DNA of 64,000 nt from Streptomyces aurantiogriseus (GCF_014649375.1 NZ_BMSX01000011.1:124001-188000); one strand, 5' to 3'; positions 1-7,578 are shown, counted from the first letter of the stretch. The notes: a model not told the origin generated them from the sequence alone. Made by a program: numbers and translations.

Positions 1-122
1 ACGGCGCTCCCCGCCCGCGGCGCCTCCCGCGCTTCGGCCAGTCCGTGGGCCGTGGCGAACGCGCGGGCCGCCCGCACCGGATCCCCGTCGAGCAGCCACT
101 CGACCACCGTCGGTTCGCTCAT
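1..122 (-). CDS. Partial unknown protein, last visible gene of the ubiquitin-like operon
   Basis: Only the first 40 codons lie in the window; the frame leaves at base 1. The protein begins MSEPTVVEWLLDGDPVRAAR and is Ala/Arg/Glu-rich and probably helical. The ATG at 122-120 follows a strong Shine-Dalgarno (AGGGGGAG). It starts 52 bp after the stop of the JAMM-domain gene on the same strand, so it is probably co-transcribed with the E1/E2/ubiquitin-like operon. I do not recognise the family; being downstream, it could be a substrate, an effector or an unrelated neighbour. Confidence 0.6.
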   Translation of the reverse strand, partial: MSEPTVVEWLLDGDPVRAARAFATAHGLAEAREAPRAGSA

Positions 123-174
123 CCGCTCCCCCTCTGTGTCTTCTCCCCCGCCGGCCACGGTCCGCCGTGCCCGC

Positions 175-1842
175 TCAGACCCTGATCCGGTACAGCGACT
201 CGGCGGCCCGGACGTAGACGCGCCCGGTGCGGTCCGCGCACAGTCCCGTGGGCTTGACCGGGTCGGTGCTGTCCGAGTCGAGGAAGTGGCAGAGCAGTCT
301 CAGCGAATCCCTTTCGAAGAGGGCGAGTTGGTGTCCCATGCGGTGTTCGAACAGGACGTGGATGCCCGAATCCCCGCGGCAGGCCTGGACGATCGGTGCA
401 TCGTGGAAGGGCTGCGGCAGCTCGCACGTGCTCTGCGCCACCCACGTCCCGGCCTCCCACCGCCAGGTGCTGAGCGAGCCGTTCTGCGACGTGAGCAGGA
501 AGGGCGCCGAGGAGGACTCCGACACCGGCTCCTCCAGGACGAAGTGGTGGTCGGCCGCAGGCAGTCGCCCCGACTCCAGCGGGCTGATGCCTTCGATGCG
601 CTGGGGGTACGGGTAGCGGTACCAGCGGTCGTCGTCGGTGAGGACCCAGATCGCGTCCTGGGCCGCGACGAGCTGCCGGCAGGTGCCTTCGAGCCCTCTC
701 ATCACCATGGTGTGGAACTCGTACTGGTAGCCCGCCTCGTCCTGCTTGACGGTCGGTGGCAGCTTGTACAGCCGCTGGTCCTCCGCCGTGAGGTAGAGAT
801 CGTCGTCGGGGCCGAAGGAGAGGTTGTTCAGGCGGACGCCCAGGGACACGTGCACCGCCATGCCGCGGGCGATGTCGTAGCGGCGCACCATCTCCTCGTC
901 CGGGTCGAGCATGCAGCAGACGCCGCGCTGGACGGCCATGAGGTCGGTGAAGTCGTCGTCGAGCAGCGATCGTTGCAGGACGTCCCGCAGCGGACGGGTG
1001 AGCAGGAGCCGGTCCTTGGCCCGTGCCAGTTCGGCCGCGGCGCTCGTGTCCTCGGCGGCGGCGCTCGCGAGTCCGACGATGAGCTGGAGTTCCGAGCCGC
1101 TCCCCAGCAGCCACCGCCGGCCGCCCGACGGCTGCTTCGGCGGCAGCAGGGATCGTCCCAGCGGGCCCCGGGGATCGATGCCGAGGGCCGGGAACAGGCT
1201 CAGCGCCCGCAGGGCGGAGGCCTCGGTGGGGTCCTCCGGCATGCCGCAGGCCCGCAACGACCGCCGGTGGTTCTCCAGGACCGCGTGCGGCGGGACGGCC
1301 CGGGTCGTGACGCAATACTCGTCGACGGCGCGCAGCCGGCCGTCGGCCCACCGCCAGAAACCCACGGGCACGCCCCACTCCCCGGCTCCCACCACACAGG
1401 ACACGTACCAGGGGTCGGTGAAGTGGCGCCGGTGGGTGCGCCGGTCGACGGCGGACATGAACGGGGCGCCCGCCACGTGCGAGTGGTACCAGCCGACCAC
1501 GTACTCGTCGCCGTCCTCCAGGCGGGCGAAGATGGCGTCCATGGAGGTGGCGTCGAAGTCGAAGTGCACCTGGCTCCGGCTCTCGCTGGGCACCGCGAGC
1601 GAGTCGGTGATCCGCACCGCGTACTTGTCGTCGGACCGGTAGTGCCGTCCCAGCAGGACGCCTCCGCACTCCTGTTCCGGGTCGAGCGCGGAGTGGCTGC
1701 GCAGGGCGGCCAGCACGTGGTCGGCGACCTCCAGCCGGAAACCGTCGGCGCCCAGCGGCAGGTCGGCGATGCTCGGGGGTGTGTCCCTCAGGGAGACCCT
1801 CGGCACGGGGTTGATCGAGAAGTCCGGTTCGGCCTCGGTCAT
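175..1842 (-). CDS. JAMM/MPN (JAB) metallopeptidase with large C-terminal domain
   Basis: 555 residues. The N-terminal half carries a complete JAMM zinc signature: E58 (in ECGGVLLG), H120-S-H122, seven residues to S130, then D133. In known JAB isopeptidases these residues bind Zn and cut after a ubiquitin-like C-terminus. Residues about 250-555 contain short beta-rich repeats (LYLTAEDQRLYKLPP, VLTDDDRWYRYPYP) suggestive of a beta-propeller; that is inference. The ATG overlaps the stop of the ubiquitin-like gene by 4 bp (ATGA), so translation is likely coupled. Expected role: maturation of the ubiquitin-like protein or its removal from targets. The JAMM call is firm; the substrate is inferred from the operon. 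Confidence 0.9.
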   Translation of the reverse strand: MTEAEPDFSINPVPRVSLRDTPPSIADLPLGADGFRLEVADHVLAALRSHSALDPEQECGGVLLGRHYRSDDKYAVRITDSLAVPSESRSQVHFDFDATSMDAIFARLEDGDEYVVGWYHSHVAGAPFMSAVDRRTHRRHFTDPWYVSCVVGAGEWGVPVGFWRWADGRLRAVDEYCVTTRAVPPHAVLENHRRSLRACGMPEDPTEASALRALSLFPALGIDPRGPLGRSLLPPKQPSGGRRWLLGSGSELQLIVGLASAAAEDTSAAAELARAKDRLLLTRPLRDVLQRSLLDDDFTDLMAVQRGVCCMLDPDEEMVRRYDIARGMAVHVSLGVRLNNLSFGPDDDLYLTAEDQRLYKLPPTVKQDEAGYQYEFHTMVMRGLEGTCRQLVAAQDAIWVLTDDDRWYRYPYPQRIEGISPLESGRLPAADHHFVLEEPVSESSSAPFLLTSQNGSLSTWRWEAGTWVAQSTCELPQPFHDAPIVQACRGDSGIHVLFEHRMGHQLALFERDSLRLLCHFLDSDSTDPVKPTGLCADRTGRVYVRAAESLYRIRV

Positions 1843-2171
1843 GAGCGGACACCGGCCGGTGCTTCCGGCTGCGCGGCGGTGACACCGGCGCGCGCCTCGG
1901 CCGACATGATCAGGGTGTGGCCGGCGGCGACCTGGGCGGCGCGGAGGGTCTCGCCCTCCAGCAGGTAGCGGTTTCCCTCCTGCCACCGGAGCCGGTAGGG
2001 GATGCGGAGTCCGCTGCTGTCCTGTTCGGTGAACCCCAGGTTCGCGGTGCCGATGAGTTTCTTGATGATGGCCGCGACATTGACGTCCAGGGGCAGGGAG
2101 ATGTCCCAGGAGCCGGTGCCGAAACTCGCGCGGAGAATGACGGGAATCGTTTCCGGAGCGGGGGTTGTCAT
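1839..2171 (-). CDS. Ubiquitin-like beta-grasp protein
   Basis: 110 residues. Residues about 8-92 fit a ubiquitin/YukD-type beta-grasp fold: a hydrophobic first hairpin (IPVILRASFG, WDISLPLDV), a helix (VAAIIKKLIGTANLGF), then RLRWQEGNRYLL and the closing GETLRAAQVAAGHTLIM. After the core is a flexible Ala/Pro tail ending GVRS rather than GG, so any conjugation would need trimming (an Ala-Gly lies near residue 97) or a different chemistry. It sits between the YbjN-like gene (3-bp gap) and the JAMM gene (4-bp overlap), in the same operon as E1 and E2. The fold call rests on pattern and context; YukD/EsaB-like proteins of type VII secretion are the alternative. Confidence 0.75.
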   Translation of the reverse strand: MTTPAPETIPVILRASFGTGSWDISLPLDVNVAAIIKKLIGTANLGFTEQDSSGLRIPYRLRWQEGNRYLLEGETLRAAQVAAGHTLIMSAEARAGVTAAQPEAPAGVRS

Positions 2172-2174
2172 GCT

Positions 2175-2747
2175 TTACCTCGCAGCGGTTGAAGGTGCAG
2201 GGACGGCTGCGGACGACGACGGATTCACCACGAGATCGAAGTCGAAGTCCATTTCCTCGGCCGTGAGGCCCCGGCCGGCTGTGGGCGAGTAGTCGTTCTC
2301 CCGAGCGGCTTCGACCGCTTCGTAGAGTTCACCGGCGGCGGGGTTCGTGGCGAGTACGGAGACTTCCACCCCGACGAGTTCGCTGTACCGGCACACGGCG
2401 GAGAGCGCGTCGCGGAAGGCGCCGAAATGACACTGCACGGTGGCTATTTCGGCCTGCACGACGACACAGTCGTCGACCAGCAGCAGACGGGCCTGATGGC
2501 ACCGCTGGTTCCAGCGGGAGAGGAACCGCAGCACGGTGACACGCCGGGCGGGCAGGACGTCACGCTGCAGCAGGACCCGCAGGTACACCCAGCGTTCGGT
2601 GGTGCGCACCTCCAGCGCCGCCCGGTAGTCGTAGCAGGGGACGAGACACCGTACGCCGGTGAGCACGGTGTTGTTGTCGACGATGCGGTAGTGCCAGCCG
2701 AGCTGGTCGAAGTGGCCGGCGACGCTGTGCGCGTCGAGTCTGGGCAT
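2175..2747 (-). CDS. YbjN-like / type III chaperone-like protein
   Basis: 190 residues with a compact alpha/beta domain (about 5-135) resembling the YbjN/secretion-chaperone fold: FDQLGWHYRIVDNNTVLTG, then ALEVRTTERWVYLRVLLQRD and a helix containing VLRFLSRWNQRCHQARLLL. A variable acidic tail follows (EEMDFDFDLVV). No catalytic motif is visible. The gene lies 6 bp from the E2 stop and 3 bp from the ubiquitin-like start, so it is fully embedded in the conjugation operon. It may act as a chaperone or adaptor for the ubiquitin-like protein or E2; that is inference. The family assignment is moderate. Confidence 0.65.
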   Translation of the reverse strand: MPRLDAHSVAGHFDQLGWHYRIVDNNTVLTGVRCLVPCYDYRAALEVRTTERWVYLRVLLQRDVLPARRVTVLRFLSRWNQRCHQARLLLVDDCVVVQAEIATVQCHFGAFRDALSAVCRYSELVGVEVSVLATNPAAGELYEAVEAARENDYSPTAGRGLTAEEMDFDFDLVVNPSSSAAVPAPSTAAR

Positions 2748-2753
2748 GACGGC

Positions 2754-3269
2754 TCATTCCTCCACTGGCTCGGGGCGCGGAGAAGCGGTGATCTCGAATT
2801 GCGGGCTGATGGCCGGACGTGTGTCGATCGGTACGATCGTTTCGTCCACGTTCAGCTGCTCCCAGAGCCACAGGGCGGCCTTCGCGTCGAGCGGGTCGTA
2901 GATGTTGAAGGACTTGTACTGGACGAGTTCGCACAGCGCCACGCACAGTTCGGCGAGGGAGAGCCCCGGATACCAGATGTCGCCCATGCAGACGTGCGGT
3001 GGTTTGAAGTTCGGGTGGAAGATGACCGTTTTCCACACGACCGTGGGCGGCAGCACCGGAAACCTCTCGCCCAGCACGATGTCGAATTCGTGCTCTTCCG
3101 ACTGCATCAGGACGTCCTTGATCTGGGCGAGGCCCAGGCAGCGGAGCGTGACGGTGTATTTCGTGGGCGGGTTTCCGAGGCTGTGGAAGCTGATCAGCTC
3201 GCTGGACTGGGCGAGGTCGAGCATGCCCGCGTAGTCGTTCGCGAGGCGCCGGTGCCGAGGTGATGTCAT
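2754..3269 (-). CDS. E2-like ubiquitin-conjugating enzyme (UBC fold)
   Basis: 171 residues. The order of E2 signatures is intact: a beta-sheet (KYTVTLRCLG, HEFDIVLGERFPVLPP), the PxxPP loop (FPVLPPTVVW), HPN at 85-87, catalytic Cys94 in HVCMGDIW seven residues later, then WYPGLSLAELCVALCELVQ matching the helix after the active site. In eukaryotic and bacterial E2s this Cys accepts the ubiquitin-like protein from E1, and the HPN Asn supports isopeptide formation. The start overlaps the E1 stop by 4 bp (ATGA). Longer upstream in-frame starts would lie inside the E1 gene and are rejected. The C-terminal 35 residues are an unstructured extension. Confidence 0.88.
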   Translation of the reverse strand: MTSPRHRRLANDYAGMLDLAQSSELISFHSLGNPPTKYTVTLRCLGLAQIKDVLMQSEEHEFDIVLGERFPVLPPTVVWKTVIFHPNFKPPHVCMGDIWYPGLSLAELCVALCELVQYKSFNIYDPLDAKAALWLWEQLNVDETIVPIDTRPAISPQFEITASPRPEPVEE

Positions 3270-4480
3270 CCGCGCCGCCTCGGGTCCAGTCGGGCCAGTT
3301 CCGGCTCCGCGGGAAGTCCGGGGAGTTCCAGGTGTACGGCGGTGTCGGCGTCCGCGGTGTCGCCGGGATCGGCCTCGACCCAGCTCCACGGGGGGAAACC
3401 GGTGTCCCCGGGGGAGAGCAGGGCCCAGGGTTCGTCCCCGGTCACCAGGTTGGACAGGTCGGGGACGGTTCGCCCGCCGCAGTCGGCGCAGCGGCCGGGT
3501 CCGTCCTCGGGGCCGCCCGTGCTCTCCTGGACGTGGTTGACCGGGCGGGTGCTGCCGCAGGCCAGGCAGGTCGTTCGCGCGTTGATCTCCATCGGCAGGC
3601 GCAGCACCGCGTCGGGCTCGTTCGTGGCGTCCCGCCAGGAGCCGAGCAGTCCGGCCCAGTCGGTGGCGGTGCGAGCCCAGGCGTCCGGGGCGGCGGCCGG
3701 GGAGGCGGCCTGCGGGTGCAGCCAGCAGTCCTCGCGGCGCGGGAGCGTGGTGCGGGCGTACTGGTCGTGGGCGAGGTCGAGGCGTATCTCCTCGCCGAGA
3801 CGGACGGGCAGGGCGTCCGGGTCGTGGTGGATCCACTTCACTGCCTGCTGCACCATGAGCGCCGCCACCGCGGACGCCCCGAGGACGGTGGTGGGCACGC
3901 CCTGTCCGTACTGGGCGCGCCGGGCGTAGGCCAGGCAGGAGTGGCGCAGGGTCAGGTCGCTCAGGTCCTCCTCGGTCAGCGTGCACACGTAGCAGGGGCG
4001 GGTGTCGTCCGGGGCGTAGAGGCGCACCGCCCCCTCCCAGGAGGTGAGTCCGCCGTCGACGAACAGGCAGCCCGCCAGTCCCGCGAGCTGCCCGAGGGCG
4101 ACCCGGGCCGCCGCGTTGTCGACGCAGCCGAAGGCGACGTCCATCCGGGCGAACAGCCCGGCGCCGGCCACGGTGCGCAGCTCCCCGTGCAGGGCGACGA
4201 CCGTGCAGTCGGGGTTGAGCCGGGCGGCGGCCGACCGGGCGACCTCGGCCTTGGGGCGCCCGATGTCCTTGTCCGTGAACAGCACGGACTTACCGAGGTT
4301 GCCGCCCTCCACGCGGTCGAAGTCGATCAGGACGACCGTGCCCCAGCCGAGCAGGGCGAGGTTCTTGACCACCTCGTTCCCCAGGGCTCCGGCCCCGACG
4401 ACGACAGCCCGGGCGTCCTTGAGCAGATCCTCGCGCCACCACCGGACCGACGCCGGCTGGGCGTAGCGCTCACTGGTCAT
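3266..4480 (-). CDS. E1-like (ThiF/MoeB/UBA family) activating enzyme with C-terminal zinc ribbon
   Basis: 404 residues. The Rossmann core has the nucleotide motif G29-A-G-A-L-G34, acidic LIDFDRVEGGNLGKSVLF (in place of the usual NLNRQ), GRPKAEV (75-81) and GCVDN (118-122), all diagnostic of E1-type adenylation enzymes. Candidate thiol residues are C163/C166 (RPCYVC) and C182. The C-terminal part adds two CxxC pairs (C305/C308 and C331/C334), a likely zinc ribbon not present in plain MoeB. The gene overlaps E2 by 4 bp and the FHA/RING-like gene by 11 bp. It should adenylate the ubiquitin-like protein encoded downstream and pass it to E2. Confidence 0.88.
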   Translation of the reverse strand: MTSERYAQPASVRWWREDLLKDARAVVVGAGALGNEVVKNLALLGWGTVVLIDFDRVEGGNLGKSVLFTDKDIGRPKAEVARSAAARLNPDCTVVALHGELRTVAGAGLFARMDVAFGCVDNAAARVALGQLAGLAGCLFVDGGLTSWEGAVRLYAPDDTRPCYVCTLTEEDLSDLTLRHSCLAYARRAQYGQGVPTTVLGASAVAALMVQQAVKWIHHDPDALPVRLGEEIRLDLAHDQYARTTLPRREDCWLHPQAASPAAAPDAWARTATDWAGLLGSWRDATNEPDAVLRLPMEINARTTCLACGSTRPVNHVQESTGGPEDGPGRCADCGGRTVPDLSNLVTGDEPWALLSPGDTGFPPWSWVEADPGDTADADTAVHLELPGLPAEPELARLDPRRRG

Positions 4481-4976
4481 GGGTCCCCTGACTGTCCGGA
4501 GAGAAGTGGCAGTTGCGCGAGCAGCAGCGGCTCCCCACCAGGTGCTCCCAGCAGTCCGGGCAGTAGCCCTCTCCGCACAGCGGGCAGCGGACGACCCCCG
4601 TCCCCGCCGTGAAGGTGGTGAAGCAGTGCGGGCAGTGGCGGCCGGTCAGGGCGTCGTCCGGGTCGAGGGTCAGTCGCTGGACCTCTTCGTAGACCGCGAG
4701 CCGGCCGCCGAATTCCAGGGTGTCCCCCTGGTGCAGAACGGCCATTCCGGTGATGGCGGTGCCGTTACGGATGACGTCCATACCGTCCGGCACCAGCACT
4801 CCGAGCCCCGACTCGGTACGCAGAACCCATAATCCGGACTTGCGTTCGGAGACGTCGGCATTCAGTGGTTCCCGAAGATTTTCGGCGGGCAACAGGAAGC
4901 GACGGCCTCGCTCCGGCAGAACTATGCACCAACCCCGGAAGTCCAATCTGGGGAAGGGTGGAACGGTCGAACCCAT
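4470..4976 (-). CDS. FHA-like plus RING-like/treble-clef zinc protein (candidate E3)
   Basis: 168 residues. Residues 10-100 form a beta-sandwich resembling an FHA domain (SGLWVLRTESGLGVLVPDG, GDTLEFGGRLAVYEE). The C-terminus is packed with Cys/His: CPHC (115-118), CPLC (131-134), CPDC (139-142), CC (151-152) and C156. This spacing suits a two-site prokaryotic RING/treble-clef finger. Such fingers are described in bacterial E1/E2 neighbourhoods (Prok-RING families), so an E3-like or scaffold role is plausible. I chose ATG 4976 (SD AGGCGGA); starts at 5063 or 5081 are possible, but the extra codons have low GC3 unlike coding DNA here. The end overlaps the E1 start by 11 bp. Confidence 0.75.
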   Translation of the reverse strand: MGSTVPPFPRLDFRGWCIVLPERGRRFLLPAENLREPLNADVSERKSGLWVLRTESGLGVLVPDGMDVIRNGTAITGMAVLHQGDTLEFGGRLAVYEEVQRLTLDPDDALTGRHCPHCFTTFTAGTGVVRCPLCGEGYCPDCWEHLVGSRCCSRNCHFSPDSQGTHDQ

Positions 4977-5090
4977 GGGCAATCCGCCTGCTTTTCGCGG
5001 CTGTGTAGGGCCGCCCATTATCGACACGGAATGGGCGGGCGGGCAAGATGGTGACAGGGGCATAAAAGCGGAATCCCCCATGTCTGCGGG

Positions 5091-5852
5091 TCAGTTGGCG
5101 GGCGGCCGGCCCAAGGCCCAAAGATGTTCGAATTGGTCGGTCCAGTAGTCGTGCCAGCGATTGCTGCTCGCCCGGGTCAGGCTGATGTGCATACGGGTGC
5201 CGGTGTGACGCCCGTGAACGGCGTGGAATTCGACGATCAGCGATCCGTTGTTGGTGCCGGGATCGATGGTGACCATGCTGAATCCGGGACTGAAGTCGAT
5301 GAGCCGGTATTCGAAGCTTCCCGGGACATTCCAGTTCCGCATCATTTCCATACGGGACACCACCGTCCGCAGGGACGGGGCGAGCGACTCCACCGAGAAC
5401 TCCTGCCCGTCGTCCAGCTGCCGGGCGGCCACGCGCACCGCCTCCGCCGCGGACGGATCGAGCAGGAGGACCCGCACCTTCCCGTCGGCGCGGGCCAGCA
5501 CCTGGCTGCGTAGTGCCTCACAGGTGCTCGAACTCAGCAGGTTGATGCCCGAGGGGGCGAACACGGCGACCTCGCGCGCCCCGGCCAGCCGGCCGGCGAT
5601 CGGGACCGACTCGAGGTCGGTACGGTCGTGCAGGACCGCGTCCACGTCCGAGGCTCCCCGCTCGGGCAGCGTGATCCGGAAGACCAACAGGCCCACACCG
5701 GCCAGCAGGACCGTCAACTGCAGCCGCTGGGACAGGACGTCACCGATCAGGGACAGCACACAGAAGACCAGGGCGCACGCGGAGACCGCATAGGCGTCGA
5801 GATGCGTACGTGTCCGCAGATCGCCCAGAACGCGCCGCCAGGTCCGTCGCAT
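5091..5852 (-). CDS. Membrane protein with PLD-like cytosolic domain, first gene of the operon
   Basis: 253 residues. Two adjacent transmembrane helices (about 22-40 and 44-61), then a soluble alpha/beta domain: REVAVFAPSGINLL, KVRVLLLDPSAAEAVRVAA, SLRTVVSRMEMMRNWNV, FEYRLIDFSPGFSMVTIDPG and a terminal RWHDYWTDQFEHLW. This pattern resembles catalytically inactive phospholipase-D-like domains; no HKD motif is present. Start ATG 5852 has SD GGGGGGAATCC. The gene is 114 bp upstream of the FHA/RING gene on the same strand and is probably the operon's first gene. It could be a membrane anchor, sensor or target of the conjugation system. Family assignment is tentative. Confidence 0.7.
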   Translation of the reverse strand: MRRTWRRVLGDLRTRTHLDAYAVSACALVFCVLSLIGDVLSQRLQLTVLLAGVGLLVFRITLPERGASDVDAVLHDRTDLESVPIAGRLAGAREVAVFAPSGINLLSSSTCEALRSQVLARADGKVRVLLLDPSAAEAVRVAARQLDDGQEFSVESLAPSLRTVVSRMEMMRNWNVPGSFEYRLIDFSPGFSMVTIDPGTNNGSLIVEFHAVHGRHTGTRMHISLTRASSNRWHDYWTDQFEHLWALGRPPAN

Positions 5853-6054
5853 GGATTCCCCCCGTTGCTCGCTCCCCGTCCGAGGCGCGGTGCGCCGGAG
5901 AGCTCACAGTAGGGATGCCATCACGCTCCCGGCCAGGGCGTGTCTTTGCATGATCTCGGGTGGCGGAGCACGCCCGTGTGCTAGGGAATGCCGATCCAGG
6001 TCTTCCCGGCGCGTTCGGCGGCGCCGGCGAAGGCGGGGGGCGTCCAGCCGTGCG

Positions 6055-6150
6055 GCGCGGGCGAGCCGTTCCCGCGAGGTCCTGCGCGACCTCGCCGACC
6101 GGCTCGGCGCGACCGTCGACTTCTTGGTCGCCCGAGCATGGGCCGCTGAG
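6055..6150 (+). pseudogene. Fragment of an XRE-type HTH regulator
   Basis: In the 319-bp gap between 5852 and 6172, the plus strand encodes SREVLRDLADRLGATVDFLV, which looks like the last helices of a Cro/C1-type HTH domain. No start, upstream helices or downstream body are in frame; the flanking translation is Arg-rich noise. I read it as a leftover of a deleted regulator gene. It could be chance, but the residue pattern is specific. The rest of the gap has no gene that I can support. Confidence 0.35.
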
Positions 6151-6171
6151 CCCGGCCCGGTCCTCGGTGCG

Positions 6172-7278
6172 TCAGGTCGCGGTGTAGCCGAGCTGGCGCC
6201 TCATGTACGGGGTCATGAGGGTCTTCGCCTTGGCCAGGACGGAGGTGCGGCCGCCGAGGACCGCGGTCTCCCCGCCGGGGACGGGCAGCATGGTGAGCCC
6301 GTCGGCCGGGCCGAAGGGGACGATGAGTGGGGTGCGGTGGACGGGCCGGTAGAGGCGGGGCTCCTTGCGATGCCTGCCGGAGCTGTTCAGGTAGGTGCGG
6401 ATGTTCCAGGCGGCGAGATCCGCCTGGGCGAGCGCGGCGGGGGTGATCTTGAGCTCGGTGGCGTCGTTGACGTCGCCGACCGCGAACACGTCGAGCCGCC
6501 CCTCGACCCGCAGCGTGCGGTCGACCTTCACGTGCCCGCTCGCGTTCAGCCAGTCGCCGTGCCCGGCCAGGCGCAGCCAGAGCGTGTTGGGAGTGGTACC
6601 GGTCGCCCAGAAGGAGAGGTCGGCTTCGATGACGTTGCCGCGGGCGTCGCGATAGGTGCCGAAGTCGTGGCCTGGGGACATGAAGGAGTCGAGCCGCACC
6701 TCCACGTCGTGCGCCTCCAGCCAGGCCTGCGCCTTGCGGGCGGCCCGTGAGCTGCCCGTGGAGTGGAGCAGTGTCGGCCCGGAGTGGGCGAGGGTGATCC
6801 GGGCGTCCGGTCTGGCCAGGCGGATCTCGGCGCTGAGCTCGACTCCGGAGGGCCCGCCGCCGACGACGAGGACGTGTTCGGCGGTGGCGATGCTCCGCTG
6901 GTGCCCGGCGAACGCCTTGGCCGCCTCCTCGGTGGTGGTGCCGATGAAGCGGGCCGGTTCGGGATAGTCGGCGCCGGTGGCGATCACCAGCACGTCGTAC
7001 GGCAGCCGCTCCCCCGTCGCGAGGGTCACCTGCCGTTCGCCCGTGTCGATGCGGACCGCCTTGTCCGCGACCACACGGCCGTGACGCAGCAGTCGGTCGT
7101 ACGGGATGAAGGGGGTCACCGTCCACTCCGGGCGCACGCCGGCACGCAGGGAGGCGATGCGGTGGAAGAAGATCTCCTTGCGGTCCACCAGGGTGACCCG
7201 CGCCGTCGCGTCCAGTCGTTTCGCCAGGCGGACACCCGCGTAGCCGCCGCCGATCACCACTACGTCGCCGTCACTCAC
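6172..7278 (-). CDS. FAD-dependent pyridine nucleotide oxidoreductase (NDH-2/AIF-like)
   Basis: 368 residues. Two Rossmann motifs: an N-terminal FAD site (VVVIGGGYAGVRLAKRL) and a central NAD(P)H site (VLVVGGGPSGVELSAEI), with the ATG-type loop VIATGADYP and the C-terminal FAD contact VFAVGDVND. This is the layout of NDH-2/AIF-type flavoproteins, which oxidise NAD(P)H and pass electrons to a quinone or small acceptor. There is no membrane segment beyond an amphipathic C-terminus (AKTLMTPYMRRQLGY). Start GTG 7278 has SD AGGAGA four bases upstream; longer in-frame extensions are Arg-rich and non-coding. It is monocistronic, with an inverted repeat about 90 bp upstream. Confidence 0.88.
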   Translation of the reverse strand: MSDGDVVVIGGGYAGVRLAKRLDATARVTLVDRKEIFFHRIASLRAGVRPEWTVTPFIPYDRLLRHGRVVADKAVRIDTGERQVTLATGERLPYDVLVIATGADYPEPARFIGTTTEEAAKAFAGHQRSIATAEHVLVVGGGPSGVELSAEIRLARPDARITLAHSGPTLLHSTGSSRAARKAQAWLEAHDVEVRLDSFMSPGHDFGTYRDARGNVIEADLSFWATGTTPNTLWLRLAGHGDWLNASGHVKVDRTLRVEGRLDVFAVGDVNDATELKITPAALAQADLAAWNIRTYLNSSGRHRKEPRLYRPVHRTPLIVPFGPADGLTMLPVPGGETAVLGGRTSVLAKAKTLMTPYMRRQLGYTAT

Positions 7279-7364
7279 ACCGGTCTCCTGAGCTGTGGGG
7301 GGAGGAGCGAGTGCCGTGGCGCATGGGCTCTCCCGGCCACTCGGATGGCGATGAGCGTATCCCT

Positions 7365-7381
7365 TGAACTCTAAAGCTTCA
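7365..7381 (-). promoter_or_regulatory. Inverted repeat upstream of the flavoprotein gene
   Basis: TGAA-N9-TTCA (centre CTCTAAAGC) lies in the least GC-rich part of this gap, about 90 bp upstream of the start at 7278. It resembles a small dimeric operator of MarR or TetR type. No regulator is known; confidence is low. Confidence 0.3.
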
Positions 7382-7490
7382 GTGGACTCGTGTGCGGATT
7401 GTGTGAAGCGTCGGCGTCCGTGCGGCCCGTCATGCCCTCGGCGTGACGGGCGCCTGCCGGAGGGCGACGATCGCTTCGAGGAGACCGGTC

Positions 7491-7578
7491 GCGGGGGTGG
7501 ACGTGGGCCACCACCCCGTGCCGGACGGTGCGCCGCGGGGGCGGACGTGGGCCGCCACCCCGTGCCGGACGGTGCGCA
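7491..7578. repeat. 44-bp tandem duplication (2 copies)
   Basis: Copies at 7491-7534 and 7535-7578 differ at only three positions (t/c, a/g, c/a). The repeat lies in the 447-bp gap between the flavoprotein start (7278) and the TetR stop (7726); neither strand of this gap has a supportable gene. The copies share the core GTGCCGGACGGTGCGC. No hairpin spans them, so this looks like a simple local duplication. Confidence 0.85.

Noticed and set aside
52..1968. Long plus-strand open frame opposite the JAMM gene
   Set aside because: It mirrors the minus-strand codons, lacks any recognisable motif, and the minus frame carries a complete JAMM signature.
4977..5081. Upstream start for the FHA/RING-like gene
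   Set aside because: The extra codons have low third-position GC and no matching SD for the first ATG; kept only as an alternative.
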